From positions 1 to 64,000 of the forward strand of contig CAJQUW010011263.1 of the NCBI GenBank assembly GCA_907163375.1: a stretch of DNA of 64,000 nucleotides, read 5' to 3'. Positions within the stretch are counted from its first letter, which is position 1. Every line of letters starts with the position of its first letter. A model generated the notes under the pieces. It did no database searches. It saw only the letters and a list, made by a program, of their open reading frames with translations, and was not told the origin of the DNA. Below are positions 40,797-51,888 of this stretch, in pieces. The position numbers and the translations under genes were made by a program. The DNA is from Prostheceraeus crozeri (Eukaryota > Platyhelminthes > Polycladida > Euryleptidae).

Positions 40797-41011
40797 TCAG
40801 TCTACGTCAGAATCTGATGATTGAGAGGTTGCTCCGCGCATCTTTCTTTGTTGTTCGTTTACCTGTTCTGCCAATTCTAGTACATGACGTGCTGGCCGTA
40901 CTCGTCCATCGTCATCGATTATTCCTGGCTGTATAACTCCGCTTCGTTGCAATTTATCAATGTGTTCCATTAATCGACAAGCTTCATATTCCTTCCTTTC
41001 CTCGGACATGC
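40797..41011 (-). CDS. RIC8: RIC8/synembryn, last exon
   Basis: On the minus strand an acceptor (CCTTACCTTTTCCAG) is followed by a frame reading GMSEERKEYEACRLMEHIDK, LQRSGVIQPG, a middle part, and SSDSDVD with a TGA stop at 40,797-40,799. This matches the C-terminus of animal RIC8: GMTEEQKEHEA.KL...DKL....VIQP..., ending in an acidic Ser/Asp tail that is phosphorylated in known RIC8 proteins. RIC8 is a chaperone and exchange factor for G-protein alpha subunits. Only this exon is visible; the rest must lie to the right, beyond a long intron. That would make 41-64 kb intronic. Confidence 0.8.
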
Positions 41012-41552
41012 CTGGAAAAGGTAAGGAAATCATATACTTATGCATGGGATGCATTTTTAACAGGTTATCGACTGTCATCGAGCTTGATGAAATGTCGGGT
41101 TGAAGGAATAGTTAAGAGGTGTGGATATGACCTCCATATAAAAGAATGAAAATCATTTTACTATCAAAAACCAAAAAATCTTTATGACAAGTAAATAATG
41201 CATAATAATATGGCTTTATTACTTATCGGTATTCATCTTGAGACTAAGATAAAAATGAGATTGAAATATTTTTTATAATGTAAAAGTGAGAGCGAGTTAT
41301 GCAGGAAGGCTGACTAAAATTCATGGTCACCATCTTAGCTAACAGCAGTAAGATAGACCTAAATTTGGTTCGGAGGTTTCTTCCAGGCGCCTCTGCTGCA
41401 ATAGCGTGGATACATGAAAAATATGTATCTTTACTGAAAAAAGAGTGACATGACTTTTCCGTGTTTATGATCATTACCTCTCTATATTTTGACGGTTTAC
41501 GAAACAAAGCGTAATGTATGTTTCATTCACTGTAAGCAAAACATTTTCTTAA
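41012..41552. other. Probable RIC8 intron, no features seen
   Basis: No coding frame, repeat or RNA gene is recognised here. It joins the second copy of dispersed repeat R at 41,553. Confidence 0.4.
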
Positions 41553-42370
41553 CCAAGGTTTTCGGAAACCGTTGTTTACCAAGTGTTTACATTTTTTCAG
41601 AAATTGACCACTAATTTAATTTCTTAATGAATGATTGCTTATGTCAAAGATTAATTATTACAAATGCTGATATATAATAATTGAATATGTATAACAAACT
41701 ATGTACAGTAGTAGGCCTGACGTACAGTTTTATGTGTAGGCCTACTGTAAGTAATTTGTTATAATTTCGCTACTAGTGACACTAGGGTGCGAGCAAATTT
41801 CTCTATTTTGTTCAGTTCATACAAAACTTGATTTCCTATCATTGAGGCTTGGATATTCATGTTGATGTCAGTGCCATTCATCAAATTAAGCTAAAGTGAT
41901 TATAGGCCTATATGAGCATTTTGTTCCAAGAAGCACTCATTCACAATTTTGCAAAATTATTTTTTCTTGACGTCGGTGATGGGAGCAGATTGTTATTTTA
42001 CAAGCAGAATTGCACATGCACCGCAAAAGACGCGGATGAATTGCATGTTGAGCATCTTCAGACTTCAGGTCGATCGGCTTGTAGATGTATTTTAATCAGC
42101 TAGTTCAGTGCAATTGAGTCTTGTAGAAGTTGCTTGAATTGTAAGGACATGCTTTTCTTCTTGTTTTAACGCTAATCGCTCTATGAAAGCATGAGTGGCC
42201 TTGTAAACTTTCACTACATCTCTTGAAAATTGTACAAGCAATACCCCGGTGGTAAAAATTGATCGGAAAATGCTCGGATTCAAAGCGTTTTCTCGATTCA
42301 GCATCGAGAAATCGTTCAATCGTGCAATTTCCGATCAATTCATAATCGAAAAGTGGGCGATTTGTAGTCC

Positions 42371-42640
42371 ACCGACCGATATCGAATTGTCGCCCTATTT
42401 CCGATGCTTCTCATATCGATATTATGTCTATTAGTCGTTCATTTGCCGATATCGAATTGTCGCCCTATTTCCGATGCTTCTCATATCGATATTATGTCTA
42501 TTAGTCGTTCATTTGCCGATATCGAATTGTCGCCCTATTTCTGATGCTTCTCATATCGATATTATGTCTATTAGTCGTTCATTTGCCGATATCGAATTGT
42601 CGCCCTATTTCCGATGCTTCTCATATCGATATCAAGTCTC
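42371..42640. repeat. Left subterminal array, 70-bp units
   Basis: ATCGAATTGTCGCCCTATTT recurs at 42,381, 42,451, 42,521 and 42,591, exactly 70 bp apart. The unit also holds TCTCATATCGATATTATG. It is the left counterpart of the array at 51,228-51,610. Confidence 0.9.
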
Positions 42641-44141
42641 AGTGAAAAACGTACGTAACAGTGAGGTCCCATCATTGCTCATGGATATTGCGTGGGCGAT
42701 CGTCATCCCACCATCAGACCATGTGGGCGTTTGATGGGATCTGACATGGAATTCCCATATCATTTGCTCATCATTTTATCATCTTATCCCACTTAAATTC
42801 ATAAATGTCTAGTAATGTCTCGATGTCTAGTAATGCGATGTCTCTTTCCAAACTCAAAATTCATAGATTTAATTTGTGTGACGGAAAATTCACTCATTCT
42901 CTCATCAATTATTCTCCTCTTCCTATTCCCATTGTCTTCATAAATCCCAACTCCTGCTGCTATCCCAATTTCTTTCATCTCTATACTCCAGTTCCACGAT
43001 CCTCTCCTCTCGATCCCCTTTTCTCTTTTCTTTCACTCCGTGTCTTTTTTATTTTCCACTTAATCTTCTTCATATCCCTCTCATTTTTTTCTCCTTTTCC
43101 CTTTGTTTGATCTAATCTCTCTTATATTCTCATCTATATTGGACACATTCGATGCGATGTAAAAAAATGTAGTCTCAGAAAAAAAGCGACATTATGTTTT
43201 TGCATTGCAAACTGTCACTTAAATCTCACAAGAAAGAAATTCGCATTTCACAATTAAGTCTTCAAATGAAATAAATTATCTTTTTGTGTGCTTACGTGTT
43301 TATCTATCAACTCTGCAGCTTTCCCTTTCCGAATGATTTCATTACCTTGGATGACAACCTAAGTGACCAATTATAAAAGATATTCATTTTGCTTTCAGTA
43401 GTATACTTCGTATCTGAAATCTGCGCAAGTGATGTGATTTTGAAAGCTTTTACACAGACAGGTTCCGTTGCGCAATCTCCCCGCCCTTCTCGCTTTAGCA
43501 GACTAATTCCATCCCTCTCCATGCTTCGGCAGCATTTGTCTTTGTCCGGGTTCGCCTGCCGACAGCTACAGATGGATCGATGACGCTGACTCTCACTTGC
43601 AGTCACACAAGCGAGCAACGCACATGATAATATGATGCTACGTCAAATATAGCAGTGATCCGGCACTAATGTTGTGGACTTTACGCACGCCACTGCTATC
43701 CTTCATCTGTCTTCAGAGACCAGCGTGTCTCAGTATTGCCTATTTTATCGTGCACAGTATCAAATTTAGTGACACATGGATTAAATTATGCAACATTCGA
43801 CATGGTAAAGAATTCCTTGAACGAAAGCAACCTTTCATCCGATAGCTTTAAGGAGATTGATACATCTATCAAGTGAAAATCGGGAGAAATCAGCAGAGCA
43901 GAACAATCTGTATTATCTCCATAGTCAATGTCGTTTGGTTTCTCAACTTAGTGTTTCGAGTTCAATGCTTCTCATGTTCCTGTGTCGATTGCTTTCGTCG
44001 CAACATGTAAGTATCAGCATGCTAATTCATATTTTAATGTGATTAAATGAAATAAGAACTTTATGCATACGAGTATCGTCAAACGAATTCATTCAGATGT
44101 TTACAATCGAAAACCCCTAGAATCATTGCTGTCATTTTCGT
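42641..44141. other. Interior of the 9.49-kb element, no gene recognised
   Basis: A pyrimidine-rich stretch lies at 42,890-43,130. A strong splice donor, AACAT/GTAAGTATCAG, lies at about 44,007 and could end an exon of the element's gene. The open frame before it ends with a hydrophobic MLLMFLCRLL. Nothing else is identifiable. Confidence 0.4.
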
Positions 44142-44387
44142 AAAAGTCAAGTTGATGATTTACATCAGCTCAACATATTTCAGCAACTCAGCGCAAGGAG
44201 CAAAGGATTTCAAGAATATTCGTAAAAGTGATTCAAAATGTACAAAGAAATCAGAAATCACGCATATAAAATAACACTATTATTTTGGACGACTACCATA
44301 AACATTCTTGTCATCCTTTGCTCCTGAAGATAGCGCTGAGCTATTGAAATATATCGAGCTGATGTAAAATAGATCAACTTGACTTTT
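44142..44387. mobile_element. 246-bp inverted-repeat element (MITE-like)
   Basis: Arms of about 75 bp starting AAAAGTCAAGTTGAT and ending ATCAACTTGACTTTT are imperfect inverted repeats around a centre of about 95 bp. Both arms share TTACATCAGCTC and GGAGCAAAGGAT. No clear target duplication was found. Confidence 0.65.
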
Positions 44388-47300
44388 CCCAAAACAACAC
44401 TAAAGCAGTCAATGCACCTAGAATTATTAATTTAGGTGTAATGTGAATTTCTTTCTTTGTTCAGTTGTCATCAAGATAAGAATTATGGTCTAATGTATTT
44501 CTAATTTGAAATGCTGTGATGCAGTGGCTTAATTGAATGCATTGTCGATCTAAATCACATATTAAGGAGAATTTGTGAAAAAGCCCAGACTCTTTCCATG
44601 TATTCCATAGGCCTTTAAAATTCTGAAGGTTAAACCTATCATGCTTTACTATATCGTGATATTACAGATGATATTCCCTAGCACATATGTTCTGTGATTT
44701 TCTTGATGATTTAACTGAAACTAATTTCACCAATTATAATGGATTGACAATTTCTTATTTTGCAAATATCAATAATAGTTTTTATGTAGTATTACCTAAT
44801 TGTTATATAGGCCTACAATGTACATGCACTTTCATTTATTCACAATTGATTCTAAAACATGAAAATAAATATCTTTTATTCATCATTCAATTACGAGTAC
44901 ATACCACCGGCTGTTGCCATTTTAGATTGATCAATTTGTGCGGAGTATCTTCGAAGCTTGTGCCTGAATATGCTTGAACATCGAGTTTGGCAGGCGGTTG
45001 TTTCTGTACTAGGAAAACCAGACAAAGTAAGTAAAACTTTCGGCTAGATTGTGTGAATTATTCTTAACTAAAACATCATGTATCAAATCAAATTTTTTCC
45101 ACTCTTTTTACTGGATTTTTCATTAATTAATTTTACATCTTTTCCAAAGATATGTAGGCTATACATAAATTGACTTCAGGCATGCGAAGGATGTGATTGC
45201 ATCGGTAGTAGGCTTACTCAAACCAATTTTTAAATAAAAATACTATACTATAGAAAAATAATTTGATAATTAGATAGCCTAATTTCCTTTCTCTTTAATT
45301 GAAATTACGAAGTATTTTTTTAATATTTCTGCTATTGAAATGAAAACTAAAGATGTATGCCTTCATTTATTTGCGAAATGGAAATTGCAGCTGTTAGATA
45401 ACATTTTATATTATCAAATAATGTGATAAACATTTTAATTTGCCCTAGGGTTCAGACTTAAATAATAGGCCTTAATAATAGGACTTTTTGATGGCTTCAT
45501 CAATTATCCAAACATAAAAAATGTGTATTTTATGTTTCAACACCATTAAAACACATAATTCACATGATGAGACATTTTCAAGGATATCTTGAAGAAAAAT
45601 TATTCGTAGCTAGAAAATCCTAATTTTTCTAAAAAAATACCTCTGACTTTGACAAGAATAAAGAACACGAAACTTTTGACTCAACGTTGATACTGTGATG
45701 TGACATTACTCCCCAATATTAGGTTGTTTTGATTAGCCTTGTGCATATTTTATGACATTCTACATTGCATTTTTACATGTACAGTGTATACGGTAGGCTA
45801 CATGTCTATTCTCGTTGCCAATATTAGGTTTAAACAATCTTGATTTTTTTAAATGTTGCTTTGTCAGTCTGGTTAAAGAATCTCGACAGGTTGCGTCAAA
45901 AATCTCGCATTTTTTTAATTCCTGTAAAAGCCGGAGGCTATTTCAAAAATAATAAAAAGTGCAAATGAAATATTATTTGAAACTCTCGATTCTGTGATGG
46001 CCTAGGATCACACAGCTATGTGATCAATGATAAATGTAGGCCTATCATTTATGTTATAAATATAATTATTCAGTCATATTCATAAATTGCATTCATATCA
46101 GATGTTTCAATTTTAATCATGTACTGTAATTCTTGAAAAACTAAACATTGCTTTCGTACATTCCTATTCAACATTCAATTAATTGCAGGGAGGTAAAGTG
46201 CAGGTAATATTCTGAGATATCAAAAAATGCATCTATCGATATAATATTTCAAATTTACTAACAGAAGTATCAGGTAACATTCTTTTTGTTAATTGTTAAT
46301 TATAATAAAGTCTGAAAATTCAATGCAAAGTAAAAACATAGTACATTATAGATTTAAGTGATATAATTGCATAATTTACAATAATGATGTGATATAAATA
46401 TAATGCAATGATGATATACTAATAATTATAATATGTAATATAGTAACTAAAATATGCTATAATCATGTTATATACACGTATGTAATGTAATTTGATAATT
46501 TCGATGATTTAATGAATATTATAGCATATCATTATTATCATTCAATGTATAGCATATATTTGAAAATTGACACCGCACAGATCCGTCATTTGCCGACTAA
46601 GTCTCCCTGCTGTGATTGAGTAAGAAGATAGACGTGTTTCAGATTAAGATGAAGATAAAGTTATGAAATCCTGACAAGGACGCATGGTTCGTTCTCTACA
46701 GATGTTAAGAATCATTCAAAAGTTCAGCAAAACGTGTCTAGGAATGAAGAAAAATGTGATGCCTAAAATGATTAAACTTGATAGTAATGAGTTCATCAGC
46801 AGGAACTCGACCAGGATTCGCGTTTCGGCCCCTAAATCCTGAACGCTCAAACCTGTTTGAGTGGGGCCCTGCGCATCCATCATGTACAGACTCAATGACA
46901 CTGACTCTAAATGTTAATGCAAGTGAAACAGTAAATAAAATGTACGATGAAAATGAAAGAAAATTAATTATAAATAGCGGTAACTATTCAGACTGAAGAA
47001 AAATCACATAATAAATAATTAAATTGAAAATAAATAAGTAATTACGATGATAATGAACTAATAGCGGAAAAAATTCAGAATAAAGGAAAATGACATGATA
47101 AAAGATGATTGAATTGAAAATAAGTATATAAATAATTACAAATTTTCAATCGAAACTGTTATGGCATTACAAGCAAGAAAGGTTTGTCACAATCGGCAAA
47201 AGGACAGTGTACGCAAGTCTGGAGTCAAGGAATCCGGAATCTTTCATACATGTAGTCATAATCGGTAGTTTATGTCAAAGTCGATAAATTTGTTGTGTTG

Positions 47301-47421
47301 AAGGATTTGTAATCATGCATCTTGCCATATGTTCGTTGCTTAAAGGTTTCGATCATCATCAAAGCGTGCAGTAATTTGTTTAGCGGCATAAAGTCCGAAT
47401 TTTCTCAAAATCTTGTCATGT
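44388..47421. other. AT-rich interior, no gene recognised
   Basis: Mostly low-complexity AT-rich DNA, densest in TA-rich words at 46,080-46,560. Scattered TAGGCCTA words occur. The frames at 44,687-44,977 and 46,778-46,996 show no domain. Confidence 0.45.
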
Positions 47422-47877
47422 CTATGCAGTGCTCTTTCTGCGGATAATAGTAATTCCTTGCTGCTTTATCCTTTTGATCTTGGTAATCTGAAACTCTTCT
47501 TCGATTTCATGACGAAATCTTCTAATGAAGAGCAGATGCGACCATATGAGCTGACTGCTGAAAACGTTACTCCAATTTTGTGGGGCATTCTCAGGAGATG
47601 TCAAAAGTGTTACTGGTGTTACTTTGTGATATACAGCAGTCTTAAGGCCAGTGGTGGTAACTTTTAGCTTAACGTCAAGATAATCTTTATTATCAAGTCC
47701 GCATCTGTTAGCTTCTAAGCTATCTGGATAGATACTTGGAATAATTTTGTCCAAGCGCTTGTAATTGAAGATACATAAGTCATCGATGTATCTGGTGGTA
47801 TTGGACAGTAGTCGTGCTACTCCAATCTTTTTCTGTTTTATATTCAATGCCTTGAACTGATGAAAATGATCTATCAA
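47422..47877 (-). pseudogene. Penelope-like reverse transcriptase fragment
   Basis: The minus strand reads TTRYIDDLCIFNYKRLDKII, PSIYPDSLEANRCGL, YLDVKLKVTTTGLKTAVYHK and SSQLIWSHLLFIRRF. This matches the catalytic and thumb region of Penelope-type reverse transcriptases: RYIDD, IYP..LE.N, YLD, LY.K and SQLIR. Only about 150 residues remain and no GIY-YIG domain is seen. A 40-bp direct repeat (TATTCAATGCCTTGAACTG) near 47,848 and 48,658 brackets its 5' side. Confidence 0.7.
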
Positions 47878-49006
47878 TATCGTTACCTGAATAGTCAGAA
47901 ATTTAGGATTGAATTTTATGAACTACAGGGGGTGGACAATTTTCCGAATTGTTTTCATAAATAGGTAGCTCGTGTTTTTTTGCCCAGGCAGCAACCGCCA
48001 AAACACGAGCTCCCAAATGTCTGAATACTTCATAAAGAGCTCGGTTTTATTGTCGGTATAGTGTTTATTTAAGCTTGGGCATCGAAGCGATGTTTTATCA
48101 AAGCCCAACAGAAGTGTCAGTGGCACTAAGCGCCGGCTATTTTAATCACAACACTTTATTTTTCAGATTGGTCAATTAACTGGAGGTGTGATAAAATCAT
48201 TTGGAATTTTCTTTTTCCTAGCCTGACCATAGTAAATAGTAGATAGTCTGATCTATAGTAAAAATGAATAGCTCAATATTTTTGAATAGAATGCATTAAA
48301 ATTGTTTACGAATACATTTTCAAATTTCCTATTGATGTTTACGAAGCATAAGTAAAATCGTTTAAGTTTGCTCTAAGAATCTATAGAGTTATAGCTTATG
48401 GACTCTGGAACCGCATGCAGACGATTAAAGTATGCGAAATGTTGATTTTGTCAGTCTTCATCATAGCAGAGGATAGCATTCATCAAAGATTAAGTATTGA
48501 AATCTTTAAATTTTCATTTTATTTAATGATTTTTCATTTCATGAAACTTGTAAACTTGGCACGTCTTTTCATGTCAGGCTTGATGTCAAGGCTTGATATG
48601 GATTAAGTTTATTCAAATATTTAATAAGTTAAAAAAATGAAATTGCCTAAGCTCTATATTCAATGCCTTGAACTGATGAAAAATGATCGATCAATCTCGT
48701 TGCGATATTTACATTCTGAAACAAGTTGTAAAAAAATAGAACTCAAACAATATTTCTGTTTCAGAATGCATTGAACCTCCGATAAATAGTAGACATGAAC
48801 TGGTCAGTTGCCCAATCATAAGTGAAATTTTTTAAGTCCTGTTCACTCCTGATCTGTATTAAATGTTAGTGTTTATGTGCATGCATTCGTGCTATTGTTA
48901 CTCTACATGCAGCATCGCCCTCTCAAGGCCGAAGTACTGGTTATTGCTTCTATTGTAAACTATCGACCATAAAAATAAATGGAGCTTGCACATCATGTCT
49001 TCTGAA
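47878..49006. other. Interior stretch, no gene recognised
   Basis: The minus frame at 47,923-48,126 has no known domain. Apart from the direct repeat noted at 48,658 nothing is recognised. Confidence 0.4.
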
Positions 49007-49085
49007 AACATAAATTCGCTCCCGATCAGACTGGTCAACTGAAGTATATATGTATAAGTACCGGTATGTATAATGCATGTTCATG

Positions 49086-50298
49086 ATGATCTAAGAACCT
49101 ATCCGGTTAACCGGTTACACTCTCTCTTAACCGGTTACACTTTCTCTTAACCGGTTAAAATCGGTTACGACGTTTCATTAGATTTAACGTGTACTACACT
49201 ACGTGTATGATGAAATCCGATTGAACTAAAGATTTTACACTGGTTTCATGGAGTAGTGGTTGCTCATTCATCCTCATCCACAATCCATTCAAACTCATTC
49301 ATTACAATTCGCAATCCTTTAGTCGTGCTGCTACGTACACATGGTCAGTATATTTCAACAATTTTATTAGGTTGATGTACAATAAGATTATGTTGACATT
49401 TATATTTTCAATTTGATGTAATCTAAGTAACATCAGTCCATTTAATACTTATAGTGGGCCTATGCATAGAGTGACCTATTTAACTGCGGAAAGTCTTACA
49501 CCATTTGTAGTTTTAACCTAAAAAGTGGTGAATAGGATAAGTTAGCAATAATAACACACAGACGACATCGCATAGGCTATATATGCCAATAAAAACTAAC
49601 TCACTTTGAATTGAGTTGGCAAAGAATATAGGGCCTACATGTAGCCGTAGGTGTCACTTGCAAAATCGGTTTCTATTGAAACAACCACTTTGGAAATAAC
49701 ATTCGTAAATTTGGAGATGTAAGCTTACTTATCAAGTGGACAATAGGATAGATAGGTTTATTAAGCAGGATTCATACAGAAGCACTGACTATTATACTAG
49801 TAGAAATAGTAGAAACCAAAACTAGTACGCTAACGATTGAAACATAGCGAGTAATAAAAATGAAATAATAATAGGCGTTTTTTGGAAGGAATGACAACCG
49901 TCCTTTACAGCTACAATCATCGTTCATACAATGAATTGCAAGCGATCCCTGAAGTTATCGATGATCCAATTGACGTATCCAGTGGATTATCCAAATCAGC
50001 CAGACTGTTAATGATATGGTTAAACTTCAGAGTATCGAAGACTTTTGAATAGTCGTAGGCAGCAACCACAACATTATCAATTGAACTATCATCTAAACGT
50101 GAAGTTCTGTATTCATGCAATGAAATCACAGCACTGCAAATGGAAGAATTAGGTCAAAACCCAAAGTGGCAAGGTCCGTAGTTTTTGATATACCTTGACA
50201 ACTAAATAAATACCGGGAATCCTCCTCTAACCGATTTTAACCGGTTAAAAATATAATCGGTTAACCGGTTACAAAAAAATTAACCGGTCCTAGCCCTG
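49086..50298. mobile_element. hAT-like element, 1.21 kb
   Basis: The flanks TGTTCATG (49,078) and TGTTCATC (50,299) are 8-bp target duplications with one mismatch. The right end reads CTAGCCCTG, that is CAGGGCTAG when inverted, a hAT-like terminus. Both ends are rich in AACCGGTTAA palindromes, and AACCGGTTAAAATCGGTTA is shared in inverted orientation. No hAT transposase is visible; the inside carries a LINE fragment instead. Confidence 0.65.
49917..50129 (-). pseudogene. LINE reverse transcriptase fragment inside the hAT element
   Basis: The frame reads SSIDNVVVAAYDYSKVFDTL then KFNHIINSLADLD, the motif A region (A.D.SKAFDT..H..L) of CR1/Jockey-type LINE reverse transcriptases. Only about 70 residues are recognisable. 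Its presence within hAT ends means a LINE piece was captured or inserted there. Confidence 0.7.
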
Positions 50299-50730
50299 TG
50301 TTCATCTGTTTGTTTAGAAGTTCATGTCACAAAACATAAATTCGCTCCCGATCAGACTGGTCAACTGAAGTATATATGTATAAGTACCGGTATGTATAAT
50401 GCATGTTCATCTGTTTGTTTAGAAGTTCATGTCATCGCGACGAATTAACAAACATTTGTACAGTAGACCACAAAGTTTCTTTCATTACTGTCACATACGA
50501 GTACATGTAGTTTTCCGCATGCAGCATTGTTCTTTTTATGATACAAAGCAGCGGTAGTCTATCGAAGACGCCCCTATCCGCGGGACGGGGTCGGGTAACA
50601 CCAGCCAGCCCGTCGAAGACATCACTCAGCAGCAAGGCTTATCTAAATGTATTTTCTGTGTTTCCCACTGGAAACAAACATTCGTTGCTCATTACCATAC
50701 ACTACTAATTCCTCGCATCTTTATTTTCAG

Positions 50731-51014
50731 ATTCCCTAAGAGAAGAGAAAATTGGGAATGAGAAGACGATTGAAGAGGTGATCGAGAAAATGTTGAAGGA
50801 TGCAACTGACCGCGGCGGAGGGAGGAGGAGGCGACAGTCCGGGTCGAACAAGTTCTCCTCGCCAAAGCCATTGCGGGTGGAAGCAATTGCCTGCCACACC
50901 AACGAGCTAGGAGTCGCAGAGCCTGCACTGGAAGGACGAGATGTTCTGGAGGAGAAGTTGAATCGAACAATTTCGCCTAAAATCACATTGGACTTGTTAT
51001 CCGAACATTTTTAG
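50731..51014 (+). CDS. Terminal exon, unknown protein, in the 9.49-kb element
   Basis: A TTATTTTCAG acceptor opens a frame of about 93 codons ending in TAG: SLREEKIGNEKTIEEVIEKM, a basic GGGRRRRQSGSNKF stretch, then VEAIACHTNELGVAEPALEG and a DLLSEHF end. The basic part looks like a nuclear signal. G+C is higher than around it, as expected for coding DNA. It could be the last exon of the element's own protein or a captured host exon. I recognise no family. The segment 50,440-50,730 before it would be intron. Confidence 0.5.
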
Positions 51015-51227
51015 TTTTAGTATAGAAATCCAGATGATTGTTGATATAGATTGTGTAGTGTGCTATTTCTAGATTTCATGCATACATTTTTTGTAATATG
51101 ATGTTATTGAATGAATGCTGTCTTCGTTTTCAACAATTGTTAATTGGCCTAGCACAGGTTGTAGTTCAGGAGTAGGAAAAGCGTGTGTAGTTAGCGGTAT
51201 AATTTTTATACGAGTGATTCAGATTGT

Positions 51228-51610
51228 AAATTAATCGGCTTATCGTCTCAAATCCAATAGCGAATATAGAGCGACAAAACAGGTGGGATACCGCATATGT
51301 AGCGATTAATCGGCCAAAATCCGATATCGGAAATAGAGCGATAAAACAGGTGGATACCGTATATGTAGCGATTAATCGGCCAAAATCCGATAGCGAATAT
51401 AGAGCGACAAAGCAGGTGGGATACCGCATATGTAGCGATTAATCGGCCAAAATCCGATATCGGAAATAGAGAGACAAAACAGGTGGATACCGCATACGTA
51501 GCGATTAATCGGCCAAAATCCGATATCGGAAATAGAGCGACAAAACAGGTGGATACCGCATATGTAGCGATTAATCGGCCAAAATCCGATATCGGAAATA
51601 GAGCGGAATA
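51228..51610. repeat. Right subterminal array, 66-67-bp units
   Basis: AGCGATTAATCGGCCAAAAT recurs at 51,301, 51,367, 51,434, 51,500 and 51,566, with a diverged unit before. Each unit holds ATCGGAAATAGAGCGACAA, the complement of the core in the left array. Confidence 0.9.
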
Positions 51611-51888
51611 TCAGGTGCAATGCCGACACGAATTCTCGGGCATTGGCAAGACATCGATTTTATGGGAAATCGACGCCGCGATGCCGAAACGAGATTTCAT
51701 GCTTCGGCCCGATGAAATTTTTACCACCGGGACGGCAACTCATCATATTCGATCAAGTTGTGAGTTCGATATCCATTGACCACATGCACAACCAACTGAT
51801 TGTTGTTGTAATCCAAAATGATCAATATGGCTTCTTCATTATTAAGCTAAAAAGTGGAATACGAAAGAGAAACATTTCTCTACATAGA

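Larger units (their letters stand above)
49007..50439. repeat. Tandem duplication of about 105-110 bp split by a hAT element
   Basis: A unit starting AAAACATAAATTCGCTCCCG and ending GTTTGTTTAGAAGTTCATGTCA is present twice. The first copy (from 49,007) is cut at TGTTCAT by the element at 49,086 and resumes at 50,299. The second copy follows at once (50,331-50,439). Confidence 0.75.
42245..51731. mobile_element. 9.49-kb unclassified transposable element
   Basis: The ends are CCCGGTGGTAAAAATT and its exact complement AATTTTTACCACCGGG, next to a 2-bp target duplication (AC). Subterminal tandem arrays at both ends share a TTGTCGC(C/T)CTATTTCCGAT core in inverted orientation. The interior is mostly non-coding with one clear terminal exon (50,731-51,014) and several nested elements. 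The size, short TIR and 2-bp duplication do not let me assign a superfamily. The paralogous empty site at 14,611 supports both boundaries. Confidence 0.75.
41553..51888 (+). repeat. Dispersed repeat R, copy split by a 9.49-kb insertion
   Basis: Positions 41,553-42,244 and 51,732-51,888 together match the uninterrupted copy at 13,925-14,768. The junction falls at CAAGCAATAC/ACGGCAACT, against CAAGCAATACGGCAACT in the empty copy, showing a 2-bp AC duplication. Confidence 0.8.

Noticed and set aside
42371-42640. Possible CRISPR array from regular spacing
   Set aside because: The 70-bp units are identical throughout without unique spacers, and the window is animal DNA.
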